Shown piece by piece: positions 36,223 through 48,541 of a stretch of DNA of 64,000 bases. Within the stretch, counting starts at the first letter, position 1. Each line of letters begins with the position of its first letter. The stretch spans positions 434,001-498,000 of the forward strand of contig JAANBB010000001.1 in assembly GCA_014621425.1 (NCBI GenBank), in the 5' to 3' direction. Below the pieces are notes generated by a model. That model saw only the letters and a list, made by a program, of their open reading frames with translations. It did no database searches and was not told the DNA's origin. Position numbers and translations under genes: made by a program. Source of the stretch: Cylindrodendrum hubeiense (taxonomy: Eukaryota; Ascomycota; Sordariomycetes; Hypocreales; Nectriaceae).

Positions 36223-36546
36223 ATGTCTTCCGTACCCGTTCAACGTGTCACGCTGTTCAAAATCCCCTCTCTTGAAGACCAAGCTCGTTTCATCGATATA
36301 TACCGCACAATACCGACACAAGCTAAGAAAAACGGCAAACCATACATTATTTCCGCCTCGGTTGGGCCAACATTCGACGACGTCCGCAATCAAGGCTACA
36401 CCCTCGCAGTACATGCAGTATTTGCGTCCGTTGAGGATATGAAGTACTACGACGATGAGTGTGCAGCCCATGGGGAAGTAAAGAAGGTGGCCAAGACACT
36501 TCACAAAGAAGGGTCAATGACGGCATATTTCCAGAGTGCTATTTGA
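36223..36546 (+). CDS. Dabb (stress-responsive alpha/beta barrel) domain protein
   Basis: A single exon of 107 residues from the ATG at 36223; an in-frame ATG at 36118 would add a basic, non-conserved 35 residues. The sequence has the ferredoxin-like Dabb pattern: VQRVTLFKI strand, KKNGKPYIISASVGP, YTLAVHAVFASVEDMKYYDD and an AHGEVKKVAKTLH helix. Dabb proteins are small dimeric barrels; some are stress induced and plant and fungal relatives act as cyclases on polyketides. No neighbouring polyketide synthase is present here, so enzymatic use is open. Confidence 0.88.
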   Translation: MSSVPVQRVTLFKIPSLEDQARFIDIYRTIPTQAKKNGKPYIISASVGPTFDDVRNQGYTLAVHAVFASVEDMKYYDDECAAHGEVKKVAKTLHKEGSMTAYFQSAI

Positions 36547-38166
36547 TTCAGTCTTCAATCATGGCAGAGCGGGAATATGGTGGGACATGGTAGGCGGGAT
36601 GGATATTATATCATGCTTGACAGGACTGGAGTGCGATGGTTGTTAAAAAGCTTCGTGGCAGCCACTCGGAATGGATAAAATGACGTCAATCAAAAATAAC
36701 GAGTAATTCAAACCATGGGGAATCAGTCAACGCGGATTAGTGCGCACCAAATATCCACGAAACTTACGGGGTAGACTCTGTATTCTAAGGCAGCAGACAA
36801 GAGCTTGTGTCACAAAAACAGTGGCTTGCGGTCTGCAGTAGTGTTGACATGGATCTAATGCAAGGATGCCCCGCTGCGGCTACAGGAACAATGTTGAAGA
36901 GGTGTGGCTACTGTACAAGACTGGGGTGCACCTTCAGTTAGAGCAGAGGACGATTTGTGGTATCGATATTTATTTCTGTCGATGAGCACAAAGAAACCCC
37001 TGAAGGGTATGGTTTCCACTGGCCAGGGCATCATAAGCTTTCCCGCTGGATGGGAGTATTCAGTGTTGGTATTCCGCTGTCATGTAGGGTTCGGAACAAG
37101 GAAATATCGTGCAATACCTGATTCCGGTGTTTCAAACTTCCGAGTGCACCTGTCGAGCTGAGCCGCAATTGGTACAGGGTCAGAGCGTACTAGGAAGTCA
37201 TGGTCTAGGACCCATGTTATTCCTGGGATTGTCGATGACGGATAAAGATAGGCAAGGTAACCATTTGCGGTACCCCCGCTGGATGAGCTGGTGGAGAAAG
37301 TTCTCAAGCTTTCGGGTGAAAGGATGCAGGTTTTCAAGGTCAGATATGTCACTCTGATATCCACACTCGCAACAGCTACTGCAGCCTGTCTTATGATTCC
37401 GTAAGTTATGTAATTGATATTTAGTGGGCATCAATGAGGTTGGTGCCTATCAGTTCGTTGTGTTGTTTATCGGCATTCGCTGATATGATGCACTGATAGC
37501 ATGAGGTTAGACTGCGGGGTGTGCTTGCCACAATCACTTATCGCCATCGAATCAGAGAATGATCCAACACTCATTCCGGAAATGGCTTTGACAAATTGGA
37601 TGCTGTTCCGGCCATTTCAGACATGGCGGGGAAAAGATTGGTTGTAATTGATACGCAGCTCATGCCCGTGACCACGCTACGCGTCGGTGTACCTGCGTGA
37701 CCACCGTCATTGTTTAAGGTAGGATATGTAGTTTGTGTTACGGAGGCGAGACGAATATGGTAATATTTGCTGCACTATAACGCCTGATTGCCTGAAAGAG
37801 CCGATGAATTGGAAGAAGCTAGTTTCAGCTGCGACTCGAGCTACTTTGAGGACAAACTTCGGATATCCGTACCAAAAGGATAGCCTTTTAGCATGGAGAT
37901 CATGGACTTCTGTTACAGCTCATCATGGTTTCATGGAATGGATTAATTCAATAGCATTGTGATATCAATCGCACCAGAATATAACTTTTGCCCATCGTGT
38001 TGAATCATCACTTTTGTGAAACTTAACTAGGTATTTGATTACATCCTAAACAGGATATTAAGAGAGCTTGTCGAAGCTTCAGATGCTGTGCACATAGAAA
38101 ATCTATCTAAATGCATCTAAATGCATCCAATCCAAAACCCTCCATTTCATAACTGTGCAATTGCCC
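36547..38166. other. Intergenic, no gene recognised
   Basis: 1.6 kb of AT-rich sequence with short, overlapping frames (longest under 100 codons) and no family content. I see no repeat or RNA. Confidence 0.5.
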
Positions 38167-40114
38167 TCATTTCCCTGCCTCTAACCCTTGACTACCTGTT
38201 GCAGGAACGCCTTCAACTGCCACAAAGTCAAGGGGACCAGTGTATCGCGTTCGGCCGTAAAAGAACCAAAGTGCCACTGACAGGATAAACACAGAGCCTA
38301 CAATGGTTGATGCGTAATTCCTATCAAATCGGTTAGCGACTAGTCTTCACTGCTGGATAAAATGTTCCACTCACATCGAGGCTGCTGTGACAGGATTATA
38401 TACTGGGAAGGACATGAACAGAATCATGAAGCACCCGAAGAAAAAGCCAATGAAATGGATGATCGGCCCGAATCGTCCCAGGTGAAAAGGCCCTTTAACA
38501 AGGTCTTTTTTCCACATTGCGTAAAAGATGTTGATGCCAATTGGCAAGACATAAGACAACTGGAATGACACCAAAACACCAGCCATGATGCCATAAAAGG
38601 CAGTGGTATTCCAAATGTAGATCATAAAGATGGCGATGGATGGAATAATCATGACCAAGTTGGCAAGAATGGGAACATTCCAGCGAGGATGTAGCTTGGC
38701 GAAAGCGGGGGGCAACATGTTGTCGCGGCCCATTGACCAGATGGCTCGGGCCGCAGCTCCCCAGAGATCAAATCCTGCGGCCATAGCCACAGATGAACTG
38801 AGGCAGTTCAGGAAGACCGAAACACCAACCTTTCCAGTGCTGTTGACCAATATCTGGGTAAAGGGGCTCATAAGGCCAATGGGCGAGCCGAGGACGGCGT
38901 CGACGTCGCCGATGCAGAAGAGGACGGTGATGATAAATGGAAGAGTCATAATTGAGGTAGCTCCAGCTTGTAGGACCACTGTTTTATCGTCAGCTACCTA
39001 CTTGAAAGTGCATGTAATGGAAGGAAATTGTAACTTACTGGCTCTCGGAACATGGATATTGGCATTGGGGATCTCTTCGCTGTAGTGGGTAGCTGTGTCT
39101 AGAGAGAAGTAGGCATACAGAGCAGAAAGGAGAGAGATGCTCCAGGATACAAAATCGCTATCCCAGCCGGTATTGTTCTGGAAATGAGTAAAGACATAGT
39201 CGGCGTCGTGCATCTCATTTGTTGTGCCAGCTAAGACACCAATAACGATGAGATAGCCGACAACGTGGATGACAAGAACTGGATATATCTGTTAATATGA
39301 GAACGAAGGTTGGTGGATATGACAAACATACTAGCTGTGTTCATGTGATGAAGGCTGTTGACAGCAAATATATTGACCACAATCCATGAGAACATGCACG
39401 CAATGCATATCTATTGACAGGTAAGCAATTAAACTAATCAGATTAGATCAATATCGACGAACCAAGAATGCATGCCATGTTTTCGGTTCGTAGGCTTGCG
39501 ACACTGCGACATACGACTGGATTTGGACGGCGACACCCATTCCACATGATATGGCTCCCAGCCAAGAGCCGCAGAGCCCACACCAAGCGGTGATCCAGCT
39601 CTAGAAAATGATGGATTAGATCGAGTGCCATCGATGTTGAACGGGAAGATTGTTTACCAGGGCAGGTGCGTATTTTCTAGGAGCGAGGTTGGCAACCCAT
39701 ACATATTGTCCTCCGGCAGACGGCCACATGCTACAAGTTGGAGAAGTCAGCACGACAAATACGAATCCAAGGCTGCAATAGTAACAACAAACCTAGCAAA
39801 TTCTGCCAAGGCACAAGCCATGCAAGTAATTCCGATCGAGACAAAGACCCAGCCCCAGAGGAGGCCAACAGGGCCACCTCCTGTCAGGCCCTGGGCGATG
39901 GAGGCAGTCCATCCTTCCCACTGTACGCACTGAGTCAAACATGGGCATGGGAAGAGACAAGGGTTTTGATACGTACGGCTCCGGATGTGCAGACAGCAAT
40001 GCCAAAGGCAGTCCAGAAGTTGAACCGCTTCTTGACAGTGGTGCGTTGGTCGGGCTCTACGTTGGACGGAGCCTGCGCCAGGCTGACGTCCGACTTCTTG
40101 TCGGATGTGGACAT
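38167..40114 (-). CDS. APC-family permease, GABA/choline type
   Basis: Eight exons (39977-40114, 39793-39920, 39658-39730, 39463-39600, 39332-39410, 39039-39278, 38375-38978, 38167-38320) give 517 residues, normal for fungal UGA4/HNM1-like carriers. Twelve membrane segments are expected. Motifs: RFNFWTAFGIAVCTSGAWEG at helix 1, GGPVGLLWGWVFVSIG, SMWPSAGGQYVWVANLAP (family signature), SYALFSLDTATHYSEEIPNA-like segment (FSLDTATHYSEEIPNA) and AIWSMGRDNMLPP. It would import GABA, choline or a related amine or amino acid at the plasma membrane. Exon 5-6 uses the CCAG acceptor at 39279 to keep frame. It heads the catabolic-looking block to the right. Confidence 0.92.
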
Positions 40115-41344
40115 GGTGAGATAGGGTCACTGAGTCACTGAGGGTTGGGGAGGAATGTGCTGAGTCTTGGTGATGGAACCCTAAGGGGTGATAGTGGGCG
40201 GCTTGGGGTCTTATAGGTGTATGCAGCGTTGGTCAAGAACAACATGGTAGTTTGGCCTTACCACACCACTGTATTGGAGTAGGGGCAGGGAGGACATAGA
40301 AGGGTGTCGCTGAGGCTGGCAGGTCAATCCCTCCGCTGGAGCTAGCTGCGGTACCAGCGGGCGTCGCGCATCTGGTTATCAGAACCTATCTCGGCCCCTG
40401 TGGCGGCCGGTGGAGCGGGCTACAGGGGTCTCTTCGTAAGCCAGATACTCAGATAGGCGATTAGCCAGGGCTGAATGTTGGGGTGACAGGCGATCTCGGA
40501 TGGTTTCTGCGTCACAGATAGGTGATTACATGGCAAGCTGATCCCATGTGCATCTCGAACCGTCGAAGGAGGAACAATGAGAACCTGAGATAACGTCTTG
40601 CGTTCCGCAGTGCCCGCCTGTTTGGCAAGCGTTGAACTCGTGGCCATTCCGATCGTATACAAGCATATATCACTATTCAATTATACGGGACAAGTCAGAT
40701 GGCGTCCGGCCGGGTGGATGGATATGACCAAGACGTCAAAGTCAAAACTTGGCCACGCAACATTCCAAGCATCATCTGTTCGACTAGGCTTGTTGAAATT
40801 ATCATAATATCTACCCCTCACTCGTAACCGAAATCCACGTCAGGTCACGCATGAAGCATCATCGACTCAGGAATTAATCCTCCATCCTTGGGCCAACGCC
40901 TTGTCCCAGGGGGCGATATGAGAGACCCTGGTTAGCGGTAAACATGGATGCACACGGTCTCGACGAAGTGCGGGGAAGTGGATCCTCACGGGACCGATGC
41001 ATTGCAGATAGAGGGAGCGAAGCCGTGTGGCGAAGCGTGGGCTCATGCATCTAGTGCAGTGGTGGTGGTGTGGATGTGCTCTGATACGACACACCTGGCG
41101 CCGGAGTGTCCGGAGTCCGGAGACTGCTGTCAAGGTACAGAATGGAGAATCTTAGCTGCAGCATCTCAAAAATTCAAGGATTCAAGGGCAAACTTATCAA
41201 GTTCATTTCATGTCTTTTCCTTTTCACCGAGCCCACATTGTCACAGAGAAACTCGACTGAGTCGTCACTTGATGCAGCTACGCGAAATTATCCTCTGGGA
41301 ATCCGTTAGATGATGTATAGTTGCGTAAAAATTCTACTGCTAAA
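40115..41344. other. Intergenic
   Basis: 1.2 kb upstream of the permease. It includes three CCGGAG hexamers in 22 bp (41101, 41110, 41117) that could be Zn-cluster protein sites. No gene seen. Confidence 0.5.
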
Positions 41345-42751
41345 TCACAACTTCGGCTTCACATGCTTTCTAGCCTCTGGACTATAATCTCCACCCGCAG
41401 GAAGCGACAGCTCCTCAATCGTACCAGGCTTGTAGCTCTTTACATCTGCCGCCAGGTGGTCAAAATGCTTCTCAGACTCGCTTGCAATATCATACTCAAT
41501 GACCCAATCCGGTCGTGGGAGATTCAGAATCTCGGGGTGTTTGTGCAAATCCGGGCCATCCCAGTCCACATTATGATAGCCGTCCCGGACAGTGATGGAG
41601 GCCATGTGCGTGACGTGCGACCTATTGAAACGAATCCTCTCAAACACTCGAAGCGCCAAGGGAATGTCCCTATTCGATCGCTTAAGCGCAATTGCAAGTG
41701 CCACACCGTCCTCCATCGCCTGCGAGCCTCCCTGTGCGGATGTAGGGAGATGGCAATGCGCCGCGTCTCCGATTAGCGTGATCCGCACGGAGGGGCTCAG
41801 CCATGTCCGCAGGGGGTCTCTCCAGACGAGCTTGTAGTCGACCAGGTTCTTCTCTGGCGTGGCTTTAACAATCTCCACTAGTTTCTGGTCAAACTGGCCT
41901 TCAGCCAGGCAAGCGAGGACATCCTCCTTTTTGCCAGGGAACGACCAAGATTCGCCAATATCTTCAGTATCCTAAAGAGATGTCAGAAATGTTGTCTTGT
42001 AATCTTATGGGATTTAAGCTCTTACCTTGTGGGTGAGGACCCAGCCCAGATCCTTTCCCTTGTTCCAGGTATAGACGATCATGTGTAGATCCTTGGCAAC
42101 CCAAAGTCTAGTAATATCGACAGTGGGATCGCAAAAGTCTTTCAAGTGTTCGTTCTTCTGATGCTGCTCATCCAAAGTGAAATAAGCCCGGAAAATGGCA
42201 TAACCACTGTTGACTTTGTTGTCGGGAAGTCCGAGGACCTGGGCCCGAGCAATGGAACGAGGACCATCTGCAGCGACGACAACGTCGGCGAAGAATTTCT
42301 GTCCGCTGGCTGTCTCGACACCCGGCTTCTCCTGGTCGATATACTTGACGACGCTCTGGCCAAACTCGAACTTGACTCCAACCTCTTCGGCATAGTCCAT
42401 AATGACCTTGTGCATCTGTCCACGGTGGCCAGCATACTGTCTCCAGTAGTGATGCGGCTCGAGGATCCAATCCTCCTCCCAAAATAGAGTGCCATCAGGC
42501 TTGCAGTACTTAAATTTATCGCCCTGGTTGATGCAGATCTTCATGAGTTCACGGCCAATGCGACCATTGTCCCAGTTCTCAATGATTCTGCCACCATTGG
42601 GGAAGAAGTCGATGATGTCGCCGTAAGCCAAGCTCGTGGGATACGTCTCAACGATGGTGGCATTCATTCCTCGCAGACGGCATTCAATGGCGGCTGTGAG
42701 ACCGCCAAAACCAGCCCCGACAATGAGGACATGCAGTGGGTCGGTAGCCAT
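41345..42751 (-). CDS. FAD-dependent monooxygenase, salicylate hydroxylase-like
   Basis: Exons 42026-42751 and 41345-41971 (54 bp intron) give 450 residues. The start at 42751 (MATDPLHVLIVGAGFGG) puts the dinucleotide-binding GAGFGG at 12-17, the expected place; an ATG at 42787 would add 12 residues. Further class A flavin monooxygenase motifs are VVVAADGPRSIARAQVLG (the DG motif) and ITLIGDAAHCHLPTSAQGGS (the GD motif). Such enzymes hydroxylate aromatic acids or polyketide aromatics with NAD(P)H and oxygen. There is no signal peptide, so it is cytosolic. The nearby MFS carrier, cupin and aldehyde dehydrogenase support an aromatic or amine catabolic role, or tailoring of a metabolite. Confidence 0.92.
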
Positions 42752-43252
42752 GACTAGAGTGAAGATGGCCGTAGAATATGATTCCAAAGAGGTGTGATGA
42801 TGGTGTAGATGGATGATTCAGGGCAAGTGAGAGCCGTGTGATGTAGCTGGCTTCTTCACTTCGACGATGGGTTTCTGAAGCTTTCGCAATTGACAAGTAG
42901 TAAGATTGATGATTATCATAAAGCTTCATAGGATTGTCCCGACATCGGGCCTTTCGTCCGGTGGAGAAATCGCGAAAGAGGAGAAGACGGATGAATATCA
43001 AAATGCCTCCACAAATCGACATCACGATATCAGGATCTCACGCTGGAGTTGATGCGGAACTCGGAACGGAACGAGCACTTGTTAAACGGGATAAGGGCAT
43101 AAGCCACGATTGCGGTTCCTGCATTCTCCACTCTTATCGCTAGGCGACAGACAGCTTGCAATTGCCCAATGAAGCTTTGATCCTCCTCACACAAGGAACA
43201 ATTCGTGATTGGCCCTGCCGTAGCTCCCCTGTCAACCCTCCCTTCCCTGGAC
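42752..43252. other. Intergenic
   Basis: Promoter region of the monooxygenase and 3' flank of the transporter. No feature recognised. Confidence 0.5.
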
Positions 43253-44638
43253 CTAGAACCTCTTGGGACTTACTAGCCCCACGCTTATCGCGCGGACCGC
43301 CACAAAGCAGCACAGGGCAATTGTGTATGCTAAGCCGACAAAGACGATCAGGCCGAGATAGCTATTGTCAGCAGCCTGCAAGATCCGACCGCCGAGCGGA
43401 ATGCCAATCAGGGATCTACCAGCAGAAGTGCGTCAGTCGATAGGGTCCGAAACAAAGCCCGAAACAAGGAAGGAAGAGTCTTACCCAAAGCTAGCAATGC
43501 TGTAGATGGCTGTGAATGTCTTTCCGTAGTCTTCTGTTTTGCACAGCTGCCCTATGCACACTGGAACCAGGCTAATGCCGCTACCACTTCCAAGTCCGAA
43601 CAGGACGACAAATGCCGTGAGACCTGCAAGTTTGTGCCCGGCTGGAAGCCATATCCCCAACACCGATACTAGACAGAGACTCAAGGCCGCGATTTGTGCA
43701 TTGAATCGGCCCCATTTGTCTCCGAGCCAGCCGGGGAGCCACCTGCCCACCAGGGAGCCGACGTTCAACAACATCACCATCCGGTAGGCTGTATTAGTAG
43801 ACATTCCGTGGGAATGGGCATATGAAGTGATGTAGGTCATCGGGATGAACAGGCCCAGCTCAACGAAGAATGCTCCAATTGCAAGAATGGCCATTCTTGG
43901 TGTCATCAGGATACGAGGATCTGGGAGGAAGCTCGCGCCCGACGTTTTTGTAGGGAGAAGGCGACTGCGCATCAGCAAAACACCTACCACCACAAATGGG
44001 ACCATGATCAGAGCCATAGCTCTCATCGTCCAAGCGAAGCCGATCTTCGGTAGGAGAGCTCCAAGGATCAGAGGCGATAAAATACCACCGACGCTTCCAC
44101 CCGAGATGGCCATTCCCGTAGCCAGGCCACGGCGTCCGAGGAACCAATGCTGAATGGTCCCGATGGCAGATGTAAACAGCAGACATGTACCCAAGCTGCC
44201 AAGCAAACCGAAGCAGAGGAAGAAATGCCAGTATTGCTGGCAGAAGCCGAGGATGACATAGGTCGCTAGTAACAGCACGGCGCCGCAGCACGAGAGCACT
44301 CGCGGCCCTTTGGCGTCAAAGACCGGCCCGAGAGGTAGCCCAGCGAAGAAACTAAAGAAGTTGTAGAAGCCAAAAATCCAGCCAATGTCACCCGTAGTTT
44401 CGTCTTTGAGCTGGTGTTGTGAGATCCAGCTTTGGTAGACGCCGACGGAGTTCATCATGGAAAGAGCCGCGAAGAAGGAACAGAAGCAGCCGAACAAAGT
44501 CATCCAAGCTGTTTTCCCTCCATCTGGATAACTCTCCTCGGCCGAGGTGACATCTTCGCTCGCGACTTCTCGGGCTTCATCCTCGTCGGGCTTGTCGACT
44601 CGGCTGTCGCTCATGGTGTTATAGTTTGTAGTCGCCAT
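43253..44638 (-). CDS. MFS transporter, monocarboxylate (MCT)-like
   Basis: Exons 43485-44638 and 43253-43415 join across a 69 bp intron to give 438 residues; ATGs at 44659 and 44614 are alternatives. The cytosolic N terminus is acidic; YPDGGKTAWMTLFGCFCSFF begins helix 1. Others: SVGVYQSWISQHQLKD, FAGLPLGPVFDAKGPRV (loop 2-3), GTIQHWFLGRRGLATGMAIS and SLVGRWLPGWLGDKWGRFN. The last exon supplies the final two helices and ends at SPKRF. It is a different paralogue from the transporter at 23.7 kb. It probably moves a carboxylate or an aromatic acid handled by the adjacent monooxygenase, which is inference from context. Confidence 0.92.
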
Positions 44639-45013
44639 TCGGTCAGTCCTGATTGTCAAGAATAACGTCTTTGGTTTTGTTGATTTCTTTCAATTTCTTT
44701 CTACTGCTTTCAGTGGCGACGTCGGAACGGATTCAATATTGTGTACCATTTCGCACTCGGCGCACTCGGCCGGCATGATTCCGAGCAAGCGAGCTACGAA
44801 CGCCGATTTTGGGCCGATGCGCGCCCCGATTTGAGTCGGGGATTAATACGCGATTGGTCGTCACGCCAATCTTGGTTCCGCATCCATCTTCATCACATAA
44901 GCGATGAAATAGCTTATAATGAACCAAGATTCAATCATTCTATGAGTTTTCGATCATCCAACTCTTGCATCAGGCATTTTACGAACTTTAAACACTTTCA
45001 TAAAATATTTATC
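44639..45013. other. Intergenic, divergent promoter
   Basis: Between the divergent transporter and cupin genes. AT-rich next to the cupin start. No specific motif. Confidence 0.5.
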
Positions 45014-45500
45014 ATGGTTTTTGAGTGGAAAGACGAGGGCAAGCTTCACCGCGTTCCCAAGCTGGAGCCCGGCCCTCCCAACGTTTACTTTGGTGAGTAC
45101 ACTTGATGCTGCACTCAACCTCAGTCTCAAGTTGAAATTTGCTAATTTGTCACACAGGCGATGTCTTCTGCACTCCTTCTACGGATGCTCCCAATCCTCT
45201 GACTGGATCCTTCTTCCTTCTCGAGAAGATCGAGGCTCGGGAGCCTGCTCCCAAGTATGACTACGATGAGAGTGGTGTCGTCCTGAAGGGTAAGTCCACA
45301 CTGCATTCATATGGTCATTACGTACTGACAAAAGCCCCCTTTCAGGCGAGCTACACATTGAAGATGAGGAGGGCAACACTGCCAAGCTTTTGCCCGGTGA
45401 CACCTTCTTCGTTCACCGTGGTAGCACTATCATTTTTTCTACCCCTCGTTATGCAGTTGCTTACAAGGTTGCCGCTCGCCATGGCCATGTTAAGCTTTAA
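45014..45500 (+). CDS. Small cupin, EutQ-like
   Basis: Three short exons (45014-45092, 45158-45289, 45346-45500) give 121 residues; no single open frame shows it. The product is one cupin barrel: GSFFLLEKIEAREPAPKYDY, then GVVLKGELHIEDEEGNTAKL and PGDTFFVHRGSTIIFSTPR, ending in YKVAARHGHVKL. This matches the C-terminal domain of bacterial ethanolamine-utilisation EutQ, a form common as a stand-alone fungal protein. The canonical cupin His pair is mostly absent, so metal binding is uncertain. It may act as a small-molecule isomerase, lyase or binding protein in the flanking catabolic set. Confidence 0.85.
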
Positions 45501-45831
45501 GCAGTTTGGGGCCCAAATATAACATCATATCACAATAAATAGTATTATCAATAGAATCTGTTTGTCAGTTTCGCGAACATGGCTCCAATTTGTCGGCCCT
45601 TTGAACCGTCCTGGCACATGTAAACCTTCAACCACACACGGAATTGGTAATCTCAAGATCAACTATACAAAGATAAGAACAGGAATAAGTGACATAATTT
45701 CTTCAACCAACTTTGGTGAAAAACGTGTCATTTACGCGATCGTTAGCGAACCAAACTCGCAACTACAAAGTAGCAAAATGATTCAAGATAGTATGCCACT
45801 ATACGCTTCCAAAATACGTTCAATTAACAAA
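45501..45831. other. Intergenic, tail-to-tail
   Basis: 3' flanks of the cupin and aldehyde dehydrogenase genes. Nothing else seen. Confidence 0.5.
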
Positions 45832-47477
45832 CTACTCATCCTCCGAGGGAAGAATATTATACTTGACAGTCTTGGTAGTCAACCATCCATCCAGCGCCTC
45901 CTCCCCCATATCCCGGCCGAATCCAGACTGCTTCACGCCGCCAAACGGCGTATTCGCATGCAAAATTGCCCAGCAGTTAACAGTCACCTGTCCACTTTCC
46001 AATGCTTCTGAGACCCGCTGCGCTCGGTTCACGTCTCGGGTGAATATGGCGGCACTCAGACCATACTCGGAGCTATTGGCCTTTTCGATGACCTCAGCCT
46101 CCGTTTTAAACTTGGCGATAGACTAGTATTGTTAGCATTAAAGGGGAGTAAATATCCCTAGAGAAACTCACTGCAACAGGCCCAAATATTTCCTCCAGCA
46201 TAACTCTCGAGTCTTCGGGGACATCGGCAAAGGCCGTGCTGGGAACAAAGTTCCCATTTCCAGAAATGTCCTGTCCTCCGACAAGTAGTCGGATACCAGA
46301 CTGCTTCGCATGAGTGATGTACTGCGAAATCTTCTTTTTCTGGTTGGCACTGATGACCGGACCCTTGGTTGTCTCGGGTAATAAAGGGTCTCCGTGGGTC
46401 GTTCCTACGAGCTTCTCTGCAAAAGCCAAAAGAAACGCGTCATAGATGCTCTCGTGGACGTAAATGCGAGATCCAGCTGCACATACTTGTCCGTTATTTG
46501 CTGTGATACCAATCGTCGTCCAAAAGACAGCATTATCAAAGTCGGCATCTTTGAAGACGATGGATGGACTCTTGCCACCTAGCTCCAGGGTCACCTTCTT
46601 GAGGTTTGAGTCGGCAGCTGCGTGCATGATCCGGCGACCGACTAGACCGCTCCCAGTGAAGGATATCTTCTTGACTCCACGGTGCTCTGCTAACGCCTGG
46701 CCAGCAACAGATCCCTCGCCGCAGATGATATTGATGACTCCTGGTGGGAATCCAGCTTCCTTGACGAGACTGGCCAACTTCTGACCAAATAAGGGTGCTA
46801 GCTCTGGTGTTTTAATGATAAGAACATTTCCAGCCGCAATAGCAGGTGCGAGTTTCCAAATCGTAATCATGCTATCCTCAAGGATCAGTTTCAGTTCTAT
46901 AGATGCTCATTCATTGTACTCACAGTGGTGAATTCCATGGAATAATGGCAGCACAGACTCCAAGTGGCTCTCTCCGGGTGATTGCGTATCCCTGCGGAAT
47001 ATCCAAAAGCTGACCTGTGATTTTGTCGGCCCAACCAGCGAAGTATCGCAGGGTCTCAAGAGCTTGCGCAATATGCAGCCCTTTGGATTCTCTGAATATG
47101 ATTCCAGCGTCAAGCGCCTCGAGTGAAGAGAGGTCGTCCGCATCTCTCTCGATCAAGTCGGCCAGCTTGTTGAGAAGCTGGCCTCTCTGAGCGGGAGCGG
47201 TGGATTTCCACGATCCTTTAAATGCCTTCTGAGCAGATACGACGGCGGAATCGACGTCTTCTTTCTGGGCGGCTGACAAGGAAGCTAAAACTTTGCCAGT
47301 AGAGGGGTTCTCCGTGTTGATCTGAGATGCGTCTGCTGCTGCAACAAATTCATTTCCAATGAAGAGGCCGGTCTCCACTATGATATTTGTATTAACATAT
47401 GATCAGTGTGAAGATTAAATGGTGCACACACCATAAACTGATTTCCCTTCCACTCCCTTCAATTCAACTTGAGGCAT
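45832..47477 (-). CDS. Aldehyde dehydrogenase (NAD(P)+)
   Basis: Four exons (47432-47477, 46924-47377, 46172-46871, 45832-46122) give 496 residues, standard for the family. The first exon is only 46 bp (MPQVELKGVEGKSVY). Motifs: IIPWNSPLMITIWKLAPA, GEGSVAGQALAEH, ISFTGSGLVGRR (cofactor), the general base in TLELGGKSPSIVF, the nucleophile Cys in NNGQVCAAGSR, and EEIFGPVA near the end. It oxidises aldehydes to acids in the cytosol. It could clear aldehydes made by an amine oxidase or serve the local monooxygenase pathway. There is no C-terminal targeting signal. Confidence 0.96.
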
Positions 47478-48541
47478 CTTGACGATAGGGGGGTAAGCAG
47501 GCGATATAGATGGAAAGACAATCAATTCCGGATATTCTCCTACAACGATGAAAATTATCACTTAGCGATTTAGAACGGCAGATCTATCTGCTCCCTGCAG
47601 TACGCAGTCAGTAGCTTATAAAGCGTCGTGCCAGTTACGAAGGGGGTGCTGGCACTCCTGACCCACCGTTCGGCAGGAATGGGGCCAGTCACATTAAAGT
47701 CCGCCTGGATTGCACTAAAATAATCACCGAAAACCGGCGGGTCACGTTTAATGGATTTTTCCGGGACATTTACTACAAATGGATGCGCCTTAGCATATGT
47801 TTCTCCATTCCGGATCTATTTCTAAAGTGGCGGATCCGTGATATTTACTGCTCCATTTGTAGTTTGCGGAATCATATATCCTATTTAGCTATCCGGATAA
47901 TTTCCACGTCATGCATCTCTACTTCCTGATAGAAACCTGATTTAGCACAAGACCCAGATGAGCAATGGGCTTTGTTCTTTCAATCACCCCCCCCCCCCCC
48001 CCCCCTTCCCATTTAGTATTTATTGGCTTAGTTCATAACGTCTAGCCGAATACCTGTGTATGGTGTTGACGCTCTGTAGGGTAGGTTACTGCGAGAATGT
48101 CACATCACAAGAAAACCACCTACTCCGCATAGAGTACGGTGTGTGTATTTGTTACTGGAAATGCTAGGGTAAAAGTCTAGCTAATAACTACTGAAAAAAA
48201 TCTACGGTATTATTTGTAAAGGAATACTGTTCTACCTCTCCCAAGTGGGCCAATAGAGTTTGGGCCAACAACCGCTACGAAATTAATGGCGATGCGACTC
48301 CCAAGACTGGCACATCCCACAGCCTAATAATTCTATCGTACATGACCCTATCATATCGTCAGATAAGCTTTTCAGCTTACATCACTAGCTAAATTGGCTC
48401 TCTGATTGCAACCGGGGGTATTCGCTTGAGCGAAAGGATTTGACCCCTGCTGACTAAGTCGCGTTGGCGGTAATTAAAAATTCATTGAAATGCGGAGAGG
48501 CCTGTCTTACGATCAAGCATTTTACCATCACAGCTTCAGCA
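47478..48541. other. Intergenic, divergent promoter
   Basis: 1.06 kb between the divergent aldehyde dehydrogenase and membrane-protein genes. It has a perfect 12-bp inverted repeat (ACTACAAATGGA at 47772-47783, complement at 47852-47863), a CGGATCCG palindrome near 47831, and a long C run. Confidence 0.5.
47987..48005 (+). repeat. 19-base poly-C tract
   Basis: An uninterrupted run of 19 C. The length may be unreliable in the assembly. Confidence 0.8.
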
